NCBI GenBank assembly: GCA_947095535.1
Contig: OX352774.1
Coordinates: 1,054,001 to 1,118,000, forward strand
Length of the DNA: 64,000 nt
Origin: Poecilobothrus nobilitatus
Lineage: Eukaryota; Arthropoda; Insecta; Diptera; Dolichopodidae
Direction of reading: 5' to 3'
Numbering within the stretch: the stretch's first letter is position 1; every line of letters starts with the position of its first letter. The position numbers and the translations under genes were made by a program. The notes under the pieces were generated by a model. That model was not told the origin of the DNA. It did not search any database and saw only the letters and a list, made by a program, of their open reading frames with translations. Below are positions 34,610 to 44,188 of this stretch, piece by piece.

Positions 34610-35356
34610 CACTGCTGGTTATATACAGACAATCGCGTAGAGAGAGAATTAAAAAAATAAGATCTAAATTTTGGCAATTTAGTATGAAAAAACAAGAATT
34701 TTTCAAATTAAATTTGAAGTATCTTATTGTTCTGTAGTAGAAAATAATAAATGATATTATTTTTATAAAATTTGGAGTATTCCTATTAACTGTGGAAAGA
34801 ATTTTAAAAAATTTAATCATTTGCATGCTCAAAATTGAGTTTAAAAACCTACTGAAATTGAAAAATACACCCACTTCGAAAGTGCGCGCACTACTAAACT
34901 AAAAAATAAAAAAGTGAAGCCATATTTTTAATTTTTAGGTTTGTTTATTAGTTTTCAGAACAGATCAGGTTAGAACAGACTAGGACAGCAAACAAAAAAA
35001 AAGTTGTCCAAAGATCTGAAAAAAAACTAGAACAGAAAAGTGTAACTTCGAGCAAGTTAGAACAACTTTAATGAATACAAAACTAGAACACTTTCGAACA
35101 AAAGAAACACGTTTCTAAAACTAATGAACGCCAAAACTTGTACTTTTTTACTCTAGGTTGTTCTAGGTAGTACTAAAGCTGACTAATAAACACTCCTTTT
35201 ATGAACTGAATAAAAACAAAAGAAAAAGAATGTTAGAAAATAGTGAAATATTATTTTACGAACATTGTTACTGGGTGACGGGTGTACTTCGTTATGACTT
35301 CATTCAAACTTCGATTAAAATTTTCTACAAGATTGCCTAGTATATAACCAGCAGTG
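34610..35356. mobile_element. CACTG-terminus nonautonomous transposon, copy 2
   Basis: Ends are CACTGCTGGTTATATAC and its complement, flanked by CCATAGG (34603-34609) and CCATAGC (35357-35363). It lies in the opposite orientation to copy 1: its left 300 bp match the right end of 17432-18418 and its right 170 bp match that copy's left end. The middle differs (CAGAACAGATCAGG and related CAGAAC-rich sequence), so the two are different deletion products or one carries foreign filler. Confidence 0.8.
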
Positions 35357-35692
35357 CCATAGCCATAGATATAATATTATTAACACCAGATAGGCAACAT
35401 AACAAAAAAATGTAAGCCACTTTTTCAGTATCAGCGGTTTTTGAATTATTTAGTTTCTCCCGCAAATATTCCCTCAAAAAAAACTTTTGACTATATTTCT
35501 TTTTTTAAAGAAATCAAAAATATTTAATTTTCATTAATTAAAATTATTGAAATAATTTCAATTAAAATTTAATTTAAATCAAAAATTTTTAATTAAAAAA
35601 TTAATAAAGCTTAAATTTCTATACTTACATCACAATAAAATTGAATACTTTTTCGAAAATTCTGTAATCAAGTCTTTTTATCTTCTGTTTTA

Positions 35693-36517
35693 ATGGTTGG
35701 TTTTCATGAGAAATTTCGTAGATTTTATAGCAGCTTTGGACAGAGAAAAATATAGTGAATTACCAGTGGGTAAAAGGGAGAAAAAAAAGAGAGAATAAAA
35801 ATTATATTATTACAAAATATTATTGCAACACTTTGATAGTTAAAAATGTACGTAGTCTAATTTATTAATGTTTATATTCATATTTAGTTAAAAATTTAAA
35901 ATTTGTTATTTTGGGGCCTCGGTGTTCTAGTGGATAAGAGCGTATAAAATACGCTGTAAACACCGAGGTAGTGTGGGTTCGAATATCGTAATCGTAACAT
36001 CGTAAGAGTTATTTCCTCTTACGACATTTACAGCCACGCCTGTAAAGGAAAGGCTGTGTAATTTCCTGTTCACATTTATGTGGCAGAGAAATGCACTAAA
36101 AAAAAAAAAAATTGTTATTTATAAAGGTGTTAAAATAATATACTTGTAGTTTATTAATAATATTTTTATACCTACATAATAATATAGATTATAGTTTCTC
36201 ACTAAAAAACAAAACAAATTTTGTTTGAACATTTGTTTATTTTTTTTACTCTTCAAAATTTAAATGCCTTGGTAGTGCGATATACAATTTTTGCATATGT
36301 ATTAAAAATATCCCCTATATTTATAGCAAAATATATTCAGAGAACATATTTTCGTGCGTATTTATGATTACTTTCTTGGATATTTTCAAATATTTCATGG
36401 ATATTTTTTTAGCCATCTCTACAAACACATCATTTTTGTATCTTTTGCCTAACATTTAACATTTTTTAACATTTTAACATTCGTGGATATATCGGTGTAA
36501 TGAAAACCAGCCTTAAA
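35693..36517. mobile_element. AAGGCTGG-family miniature element carrying a SINE
   Basis: Left end AATGGTTGGTTTTCATGAG, right end ATGAAAACCAGCCTTAA. The interior aligns with 24631-25176, interrupted by the SINE at 35913-36111. Noncoding. Confidence 0.75.
35913..36111 (+). mobile_element. tRNA-derived SINE, copy 3 (full length)
   Basis: It starts GGGGCCTCGGTGTTCTAGTG (A-box region), has GTGGGTTCGAATATC (B box), the conserved body TCGTAAGAGTTATTTCC, CTTACGACATTTACAGCCAC and GTAATTTCCTGT, and ends GTGGCAGAGAAATGCAC plus an A-rich tail. It is flanked by TTGTTATTT at 35903-35911 and 36112-36120. About 198 bp. Promoter function by RNA polymerase III is inferred from the boxes. Confidence 0.9.
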
Positions 36518-37852
36518 ATTTATTATTATTTGACAAGTATAAGTTATTTGAAAAACTAGCCTTGAGGCTTATTATTTTTTAATAAGCGAGTAATTTTTAA
36601 TCCGTTCATTTATATCATTTGTTCCAAAAGTGTAGCAAACTTTTTATTAGTTGAGTAATTTTTAGAGTTCGCTGATTGGTTGAGAATGCTACACAGTCTT
36701 ATAAACGAACGGAATGAAAACTGTCAAATATAATAAGTTAACTTATTAAAATTTAATTTGTGTCGTGAAGGGCCCTATTATAAATTTACATATTGAAATA
36801 ATTGTGAACGAAATGGTTCAATTGAACTATACTTGTAATAAATACTTGCTATAAACGAAAACGCATAAACTTTACTCAGCGTAAGAATGAAACTCACTCT
36901 GTTAAAATATAGTTTTTTGACATTTAAAAACTTTATAAAAGGGGAATAGTGTGACATGTCACATGATCAAAAATTTTGTCAGAGAAATTGTCACTCTCAG
37001 TTCGCAGGCAGTTAAAAATTTATAAAGTTTTACATTTTTTGTAAAGTTTTTGAGTACGCAGACAGACCTTTTGCTGTAATTTAAAAATTAGATAACCAAA
37101 ATCATTTACATGTGAATATTATTATTTTATACAAATCACAGAAATCTTATATTAAAAAATATCAAAATCAATGATATTGTTATATTTTGATTTCTTCCGT
37201 TTATATCCATTTTAAAAAATAAAATTTTTATTTACAGGTAGTACATTGTATAGGGAATACAAGTGAAACGTACAGTGTAGCGCTATAAATCGAAACTAGA
37301 CTTGTATGTGTTGATTAGGCCAATAAAGTGTAAAAAAGAAATATTTATAAATGTCATAATTTAGTGCGCGAAGTGCTGCGAACCATAGATAATATATGCT
37401 TTGTAATAATAAATGACCAACTTTCGTTATTTTGTCAGAGCCGCCTGACCCGTACGGTAGCTGTACCACAATAATTTTTTTTTCTTTTCTAATTTGAATT
37501 TTCGAAATGACAATAAAACTATCATGTACTATTAAATATGAAACAATTAAAGTTTTTACATAAAATATTAAACAATTAAAGTTTATAAATAAATGATGCA
37601 TATGTAAATATACATCTACATAAGTAAGTTAATAAAAAAAGTTTCAAAGCTGGAAATTCAAGAGGTCGATTTGATGATTTGATCCATTTGAAGATTTGAT
37701 TTTCAACATTAGGAAAAAACGATTATGGTTTGATTTAGTGTATTTTGGTTTTATTAATAAATTCAAAAAAAAATCAAATGCTTTAAAAATTAAAAGTTAA
37801 GTTTTGATTTAATTGAAGAGAAAAAACTTTGTATTTTATTGTATTTTAAATT
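36518..37852. other. AT-rich, no gene seen
   Basis: Contains a GAGTAATTTTTA doublet (36580-36670), a GACATGTCACATG palindrome near 36952 and a CGCAGACAGACC patch. A 101-codon minus frame at 37296-37601 has no coding character. Confidence 0.5.
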
Positions 37853-38195
37853 ATGGCAAGACCATTTGTTACTGGAAATGCGAAAAAATTAGAGGAAGCC
37901 ATTGCCATTTTAGGGTCTGAGTTTCTTTGTACCTTACAATCAAAGAAGATAGATTTACCGGAATTTATTTAATTTAAAAATAGACTTTTTTTTTAATTTA
38001 AAGTGAGATAGATGAAATTTGTCAAAAAAAATGTAAAGAAGCAGTAAAATAAGTAAAGGTAACTGTTTTAGTTGAAGATACATGTTTACAGAAGGACTGT
38101 ACAAAATACTCGAAGGCTGGCAAAATAAATGAGCTCAAGCTGTTTGTACTTTGTTACAAGCTGCATATTGTGAAGGTGAAAATCATGATTGTTAA
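37853..38195 (+). pseudogene. ITPase (inosine triphosphate pyrophosphatase) pseudogene
   Basis: ATG at 37853 opens [20 protein letters not shown] followed by [11 protein letters not shown] and a stop. After about 45 bp of AT-rich filler the frame resumes EIDEICQKKCKEAVK, then VLVEDTCL, then EGLYKILEGWQNK, a stop, AQAVCTL and AYCEGEN. This is the ITPA/HAM1 nucleotide-sanitising family: [11 protein letters not shown] is the substrate-loop signature and EDT the metal-binding region. About 20 residues between EDTCL and EGLYK, normally with ALxGxPGPYIKWF, are missing. Two internal stops make it nonfunctional. The AT filler sits where an intron could have been, so a segmental duplicate is as likely as a processed copy. 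Confidence 0.85.
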
Positions 38196-38317
38196 TTTTT
38201 ATGATTGAAGTAATATATCTTTTTTTTATTTAAAAATTCGAAAAATAAAATAGGAAAGAAATATAGGTTTGGCGACATCTAGTGATTTTAAAGTGAAACT
38301 GTTTAGCAAAATCTGAT

Positions 38318-38613
38318 GGGCCTTTCCACACGAGTAGTGTCCTCTTTCGTCATTTTTTACTTTTACCTTCGTTTCATTCCCTCTTGCCTATAAACTAAAT
38401 TTGTGGTGGGAATTTTTAGGAGTAATTTTTTAAACCAAAATTTTAGAGTTTAAAAATTTAGTCCACTAACACAAACAAAAACTCAAATAAAAATTTTTAT
38501 GAGGGTCAAAAAAATTTTATGTGTACATACGTTTCATTCTCGTTTGGGAAATTAAAGAAAAAAGTTTTTGAAACGGTCGTCGCAGTTTTAAATTTGACAA
38601 CAAACTTACCTTT

Positions 38614-38650
<37 letters not shown>

Positions 38651-39090
38651 TATATTTAACAAATTGCTATATGTATTATAGATTTAAAATAAAAATATTA
38701 TTTTATAAAAAATATCCAATTTCCACTAATAAAATCAAAAAAAAAATAGTCCGTTAATTCGAAAATTTATTAAAATATATTGTATTGACAAAAAGAAATT
38801 ATGTTCACAGTACAGATTATTCTGTTTTTAGGTATATAATAAATATTATTTAAAAATTACAGGCAAAAAAAATCGTATGTTACTTAAATACAAAAAAAAA
38901 TTTTTTATTTGTTTTAAGCGTGTTTTTTTTTAATATTTATTATCTACCTCTCGCAACAAATTTTGTTTTAAAATGAAATATTTACACAAACATATAAAAG
39001 TAACGACTATCGAGAGGAACAGTGTGGAAATAAAAAAAAGAGGAAAGTAGTCACGAAACGAAAGAGGACACTACTCGTGTGGAGAGGCCC
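38318..39090. mobile_element. inverted-repeat miniature element upstream of eco
   Basis: Left end GGGCCTTTCCACACGAGTAG continuing TGTCCTCTTTCGT; the right end is its complement with one mismatch over 33 bp. The 773-bp interior is noncoding and includes a (TA)14-type microsatellite near 38618-38646. It ends 364 bp before the eco start codon. Target duplication not resolved. Confidence 0.75.
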
Positions 39091-39454
39091 AATGGTCTTT
39101 TAGATTTGTAGTTTTTTGAAACTAAGAGCACTTCCAGCGATGGCGGCGCTTTCATCTACAAATTTTAAGTAGACTATTTTTTATACTATATATATTGTAC
39201 ACCCGTGCGTGCGGCGAACTGTATGAAATAAAAGTTGTGGCGGGAAGTTTTTGTAAATTTGACGTATTTAATGTAAAATATTAATACATATTTCCTCAAA
39301 GTTCATTAATTCTTAAATTAATTAAATACATATTACTATGTACATATAATATTTTTTTTGGTTCATCCTTTAAGAAGCAAAATGTATACATAACCATTTT
39401 TTATTTTATTTTAGAGGGTATTGATAAAAAGTTAATCGGAAACGGTAGTTTATA
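39091..39454 (+). promoter_or_regulatory. eco upstream region
   Basis: Local GC-richer patches (GCGATGGCGGCGC near 39139 and CCGTGCGTGCGGCG near 39203) stand out from the AT-rich surroundings and fit a housekeeping promoter or 5' leader. A good splice acceptor (TTTTATTTTAG ending 39414) precedes the start codon by 40 bp, so part of the leader may be spliced. No TATA or initiator is claimed. Confidence 0.4.
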
Positions 39455-42400
39455 ATGGCAAAGGGCGGAAAATATAATGAGAAACAAACAGAGATGCAAA
39501 AAACTAAATATGACAATCAAGATAAAATTTCGAGAACCCGCAGCTTAAATGAAAAGACTCCGAACACAAGTTTAAAAAAGTCTAAGTTGAAAATTGATTT
39601 AATAAATAATTCAAAATCAAATAAATGTGTAAGTTGTCTGTTTCTACTTTTTTCAAATTAAAATAAATTGTATATTTAGTTAGGAACACCTAAAACTTTA
39701 CAAATAAAAAGGATGTTATCTTCGCCATGTAGAATGTCAGAAAGGAGGCGTAGTTTATTTAAAAAAGATGAAATTAGTTACATATCTAATGAAGAAAATA
39801 AAGTAGTTGATCTACTTGATGGGATTAATCCACTAAGTCCAGAAAACATATCAAATAATTCAAGAAGTGTAAAACAATTTCATTTGAAAAAACCTTTTAG
39901 AGAAAATAATTCTAATATTTGGGCAATCAATAAAAATAATATAAAGGAAAAAAATACAAGACATAATGCATCGCACATCTCTAAAAAAAGGGAAAGTATT
40001 CTAAAAGATAAAAGATCAACTCGAAATATTAACACAAAATCTGAACATTCTAAAAGACTAAAAAATATGTTACAAAATGAAGCTAATAATCATAAAATTA
40101 AGCAGTTTAAAAATTCAATTGAAGAAATTGTTTATTCTAGTGATGAAAATGAGAGAACTGGGAAACCATCTAGGTCAAATTTTATTTCTTTGAATAATGA
40201 AAACAAAACAGATTATTACAGCTCATCTTCCCCAGAACTTGGAATTTCAACAAAAAAATTTTATTCAAATAACACCGGAAATTTGAAAAATAATTCTAAT
40301 TCGTTAAATATTTTGCCAATAGTTTTGAAAATGATTCCTCAAACATCTACCTTAAAAAATTATAATAAAATTAGAAAAAGAAAGTCAAAGTTTAATATTA
40401 CATTAGCCAACAAAGGAGTTTATCATAAGATTCGTAAGCAAACTTTGAAAAATAAACACAGCATAAAATCAATAAATGACTTTTTGAAGACAATAAAATG
40501 TGAAAAATTAAAATCTCTTCCATCTAAAAGGATATCACCAGAGAAAATTTCAGAAGTTCATAATCTTTTAAAAACTACTGTAAATTCAATTGAAATGGCT
40601 AAACCTTTAATAATTGATTGTGATAGAGATTTCACTTCTCAGTTTTCTGATTCTGAGGAAAGTGATGAAATAGAACTAGGAAATTATAATAATCCTTTAT
40701 ATTTTAAAAATCAAACAGTTCGATCATCACAAGGACATTTACTTTGTGTAGATCCAAACAACGATTCACCTACTAAAACAAAAAAATTTTTTAAATCTGG
40801 CCATTCTTCGGCAAAAGAAGTGAAAATAACTGATAACATAAAACTTGAGGTTTTTTGTGGAAAATTATCGCTATTGTCAGAAAAAAAAAAGAAACATAAA
40901 AATCAAAGTATGTTATTATAGTTATTTATTTATATACATATTTGTGCTTTTATATAATTTATTAACATTATTTAAATTTAGGTAAAACGTTTCTTAATGA
41001 ACAGGCAGCTGTTAATGATATTATTAAAAATTTAAATATCTCTCCGGAAAAAAATGATAATTTAGACAACACTGTGTCAGTGGAATATTTTTCTTCCAAA
41101 ATTTTGGAAAATAATATTGATAAAATCAATGATGATGTGTCTGCTATTTCTAACGTTCTCAAATTAGAGTATAATATATATGAGAAATTCCGCAAACGGA
41201 TACCTTATAATACAGAAGATCCAAATGAAATTGAACGTCAGCATTTACTTTTGGATTTTTTAATTACTAATAATATCTGCACTGAGAAAAATTTTCAGAT
41301 ATTTATAGCGGACCCCGACAACCATAAGGAAGAAGCAGATGATATTATAAATAAAATGGTGGAGGTTGTTAAAAATGATTCATATAAAGCTATTGCAGAT
41401 ATAAGTTTAGATCCATACGAACATTTTCGCAATCAAATTCCATATAATACCAATGATTCAGCTAAAGCGAAAGAACAGGAAATACTTTTAGATTTTCTAA
41501 TAGAAAATGATATATGTACCGAAAAAAATTTTACAATTTTTATCAAAGAACTAGAAACCCGTAAAGATGAAGCAGAACATATAATCGAAAGTGTTTCTAG
41601 TTTAATGCAAAATGAAAAGACATCTGATTTAGAACAACCTAATGATATAGAAATTCATTCAAAAAAAGAATTAAATTCAGAAAAACAAATATTTTATCCA
41701 ATTTTTTATGCTGGAAAAAAATATATTCCAGTTGAACAAAAGTTTTCAAGAGACAAAAAGCATAAAAATTTTTGGCGTAGTGCACTTGGCCAAAATCAAT
41801 ATCAAATCGATGCTGGTCAAAAAGAATTTGGTGCAAAACAATGTTCAAAATGTGGTTTAGTATATACTGCACATGAACCAGAAGAAGAAATATTGCACAA
41901 AGAATATCACAATTCAATATATTTTTTAAAATTTAGAGGCTGGATTGATGAAGATGTTGTTGGAAAATATTTTGAATGGAGTAACGATGGCAGAATCATT
42001 AGAGTAACAAATACAGAACATGTGAAAAAAAGGGAAAGATTTATGGAAATGTTAAAAATTGTTGACAAGGAATTAGGGTTCGCATCATATGTGTTACCTG
42101 ACTCTTTTGTTGTAGGTTTAAATACTTAATTATTGAAAAAATTATTTGCTTGATTATTAAAACACAAAAATTAAATTATTTGTTTTAGGGTTTCCTTGCC
42201 ATACGTAAAAATCAATTTGTTGGACTTTGTTTAGTGCAATTTTTAAGTAAAGCTAACCGTTATGTAAAAATAAATGGTGTGGATTGCAGTACTGAAGAGT
42301 TATTTGATGCAAAGTTAGTAAGAATTAAAAAATAATTATTTGATTAAAAATCGTTTTCTTGATTATTTAAGGATTGGAGTTTCAAGAATATGGGTGTCAC

Positions 42401-42573
42401 CTTTTTGTCGTCGTATGGGAATAGCTTCCAAATTATTGTTAGCTGCGCGATCATATGCTGTTGTCGGTGAAGTCATAGACATTGATAAGGTTGCCTTTAG
42501 TTCACCTACAGAAGACGGAAAGGCATTTGCGCAAAAAATTAGTAAGAGAACCGATTTCTTGATATATCATTGA
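39455..42573 (+). CDS. eco: ESCO/Eco cohesion-establishment acetyltransferase, five exons
   Basis: Exons 39455-39628, 39680-40907, 40982-42111, 42189-42313 and 42372-42573 join with GT-AG introns (GTAAGT, GTATGT, GTAGGT, GTTAGT) and keep one frame of 952 codons plus TGA. Eco acetylates the Smc3 cohesin subunit in S phase so that sister chromatids stay paired. Family marks: a C2H2 finger CSKCGLVYTAHEPEEEILHK with C755, C758, H773 and H777, then FLKFRGWIDEDVVGKYFEW, GFLAIRKNQFVGLCLVQFL, RIWVSPFCRRMGIASKLL (acetyl-CoA region) and the C-terminal AFSSPTEDGKAFA and TDFLIY. Residues 1-500 are a Lys/Ser/Asn-rich, probably disordered tail, as usual in Eco proteins. Residues 534-595 and 613-674 are an internal duplication. 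No stop or shift in any exon. Confidence 0.93.
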
Positions 42574-42604
42574 CGAATATTTTAATTTCTTAAATTACTA
42601 ATTC

Positions 42605-42610
42605 AATAAA
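42605..42610 (+). terminator. eco polyadenylation signal
   Basis: AATAAA lies 32 bp after the eco stop codon, a normal position for a short insect 3' UTR. Other AATAAA-like sites are common in this AT-rich DNA. Confidence 0.5.
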
Positions 42611-43619
42611 ATGTTATTCAAAAAATCGCTTTTTATCAACATGAAATAATTTAATTTAATGAAAATATGTATATGTAAGTATGTATATACGTCATAAGTC
42701 TTTATATATAGTTACTAAAATTTTGCTTTTTATTTTTACAGTTGAAATGAAAAATAAAAGAAACATGATTAAAATAAACACTGATAAAAGCAAAAAGAAA
42801 ATTAGTATGTTTTAATAAAAAATAAATGTAATTTAAATGTAATGTAAATATGTAATTGTAAATTAATTACAATGTTACAATATTCCTAATAGATAAGATT
42901 ATCTTATCAAATTAAAATTATTTAACTGCATGCGTATTCCTAACGAGATATTTTTGGAAAAGCAGGAAAGAACAGTTTTTAAAGTATGGCTGACTTCAGA
43001 ATTGCATATATGTGCGGCATTACTACTTTCAGTACAATGTAGATATAAACCACAAATGATGGGTGTAAAAGCAAAAATAAAAGCCCACTTTTTTTTTTTT
43101 TAGATTTTTATGGCATCTGGTGGTTAGGCGAAATATCTATATAGTAAACTATATAAAATATTACAAAAGTCTTAAATATCCTCTTATTTTCATATTTAAA
43201 ATTTAGGGTTAGAAACAAAAGTTAAATAAGACTTTTACCATTTTTATTTTCAGAGTATAGGTTTTTATGTTTTTCTCAAAAACATAGTTGGTGGACTTTT
43301 TACACTTTTGCTTCTAGACTCCTCAAATATACAATGAATTTATTTACATTGCATATACAATAATAAAAAAACAACTAAAAAATTAATCCTGGAAAAATCC
43401 CGGAAGTAAAACTTCCGAGATTTCGAGTTCCGGGATTTTATATGCAAAAAAAATACTTCCGGGATTTCGAGTTTTTGGCATTTTTTTTATTAGCAAAAAA
43501 TATTTCCGGGATTTTGAGGTATTCCCCTTCCTTTTCACTATTTTTGTTCTGTTAGATTTATTTTTCCTAGACTGTCACTTGACGGACAAACATTTTTATT
43601 ATTTAAAAAAAAAATCTAT
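42611..43619. other. no gene; small CTTCCGGGATTTCGAG repeats
   Basis: Between about 43385 and 43535 the motif CTTCCGGGATTTCGAG and variants (CTTCCGAGATTTCGAG, TTTCCGGGATTTTGAG) occur four times, spaced 20-60 bp apart. The rest is AT-rich noncoding sequence. Confidence 0.55.
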
Positions 43620-44188
43620 TATAAAATAAAAAATTATTTGGGTATTGAATAAAATGTTTTATTCACCCCACACCTGACAAAGAGTTTTTTTTATTTAATA
43701 ATGACATTTACTGAATTGAGAAGAATAAAAAAGTAAAAACTTTCTAGAATAATTTTTTTTTTACTTTTGAAATTTCCATTTGAAAACAAAAAATTTTAAA
43801 ACTAAACTTAAATAAAATAATAAAAAAAACAATTTAAGTTTAAACTATTAAAATACAAAATCATAATGAAATATATCAAGAATTACATCAGAATTTTTTT
43901 CAATGACAAACTGAAATGGGAAGAAATGAAACATATGTCATTGAAACAATTTTGTTTCATTAGCAAAATCACTGATTCAGGAAAATAATTACCAATGCGG
44001 AAAATGATAAAATTGATTTTTTTTTTAAATATTTAACTTAAAATTTAAAAATTCGTAGCAGAATTTATTCTTTAGAAATTATTTAATCATTAAATCAACA
44101 CTTTTGTTAAATTTTATATGTCCGTGCTGCAAAAAAATTGAAAACAAACATTTTCCGTATGCATTTCAATGATAACTATAACTGGCGC
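43620..44188 (-). repeat. GCGCCAGTTATAG-family miniature element, partial
   Basis: The reverse complement matches 61860-62400. The right end reads GCATTTCAATGATAACTATA then ACTGGCGC. The opposite terminus is missing. The LINE at 44196-50359 begins within 10 bp of this end. Confidence 0.65.

Noticed and set aside
34578..34874. 98-codon minus-strand open frame
   Set aside because: It spans the terminal repeat of the CACTG-terminus element and reads through its noncoding interior, which is shared with the copy at 17432-18418 where it is not open.
39629..42371. Frameshifted or broken Eco gene, since no single frame spans it
   Set aside because: All frame changes fall at good GT-AG introns that restore one 952-codon frame; no internal stop remains in the exons.
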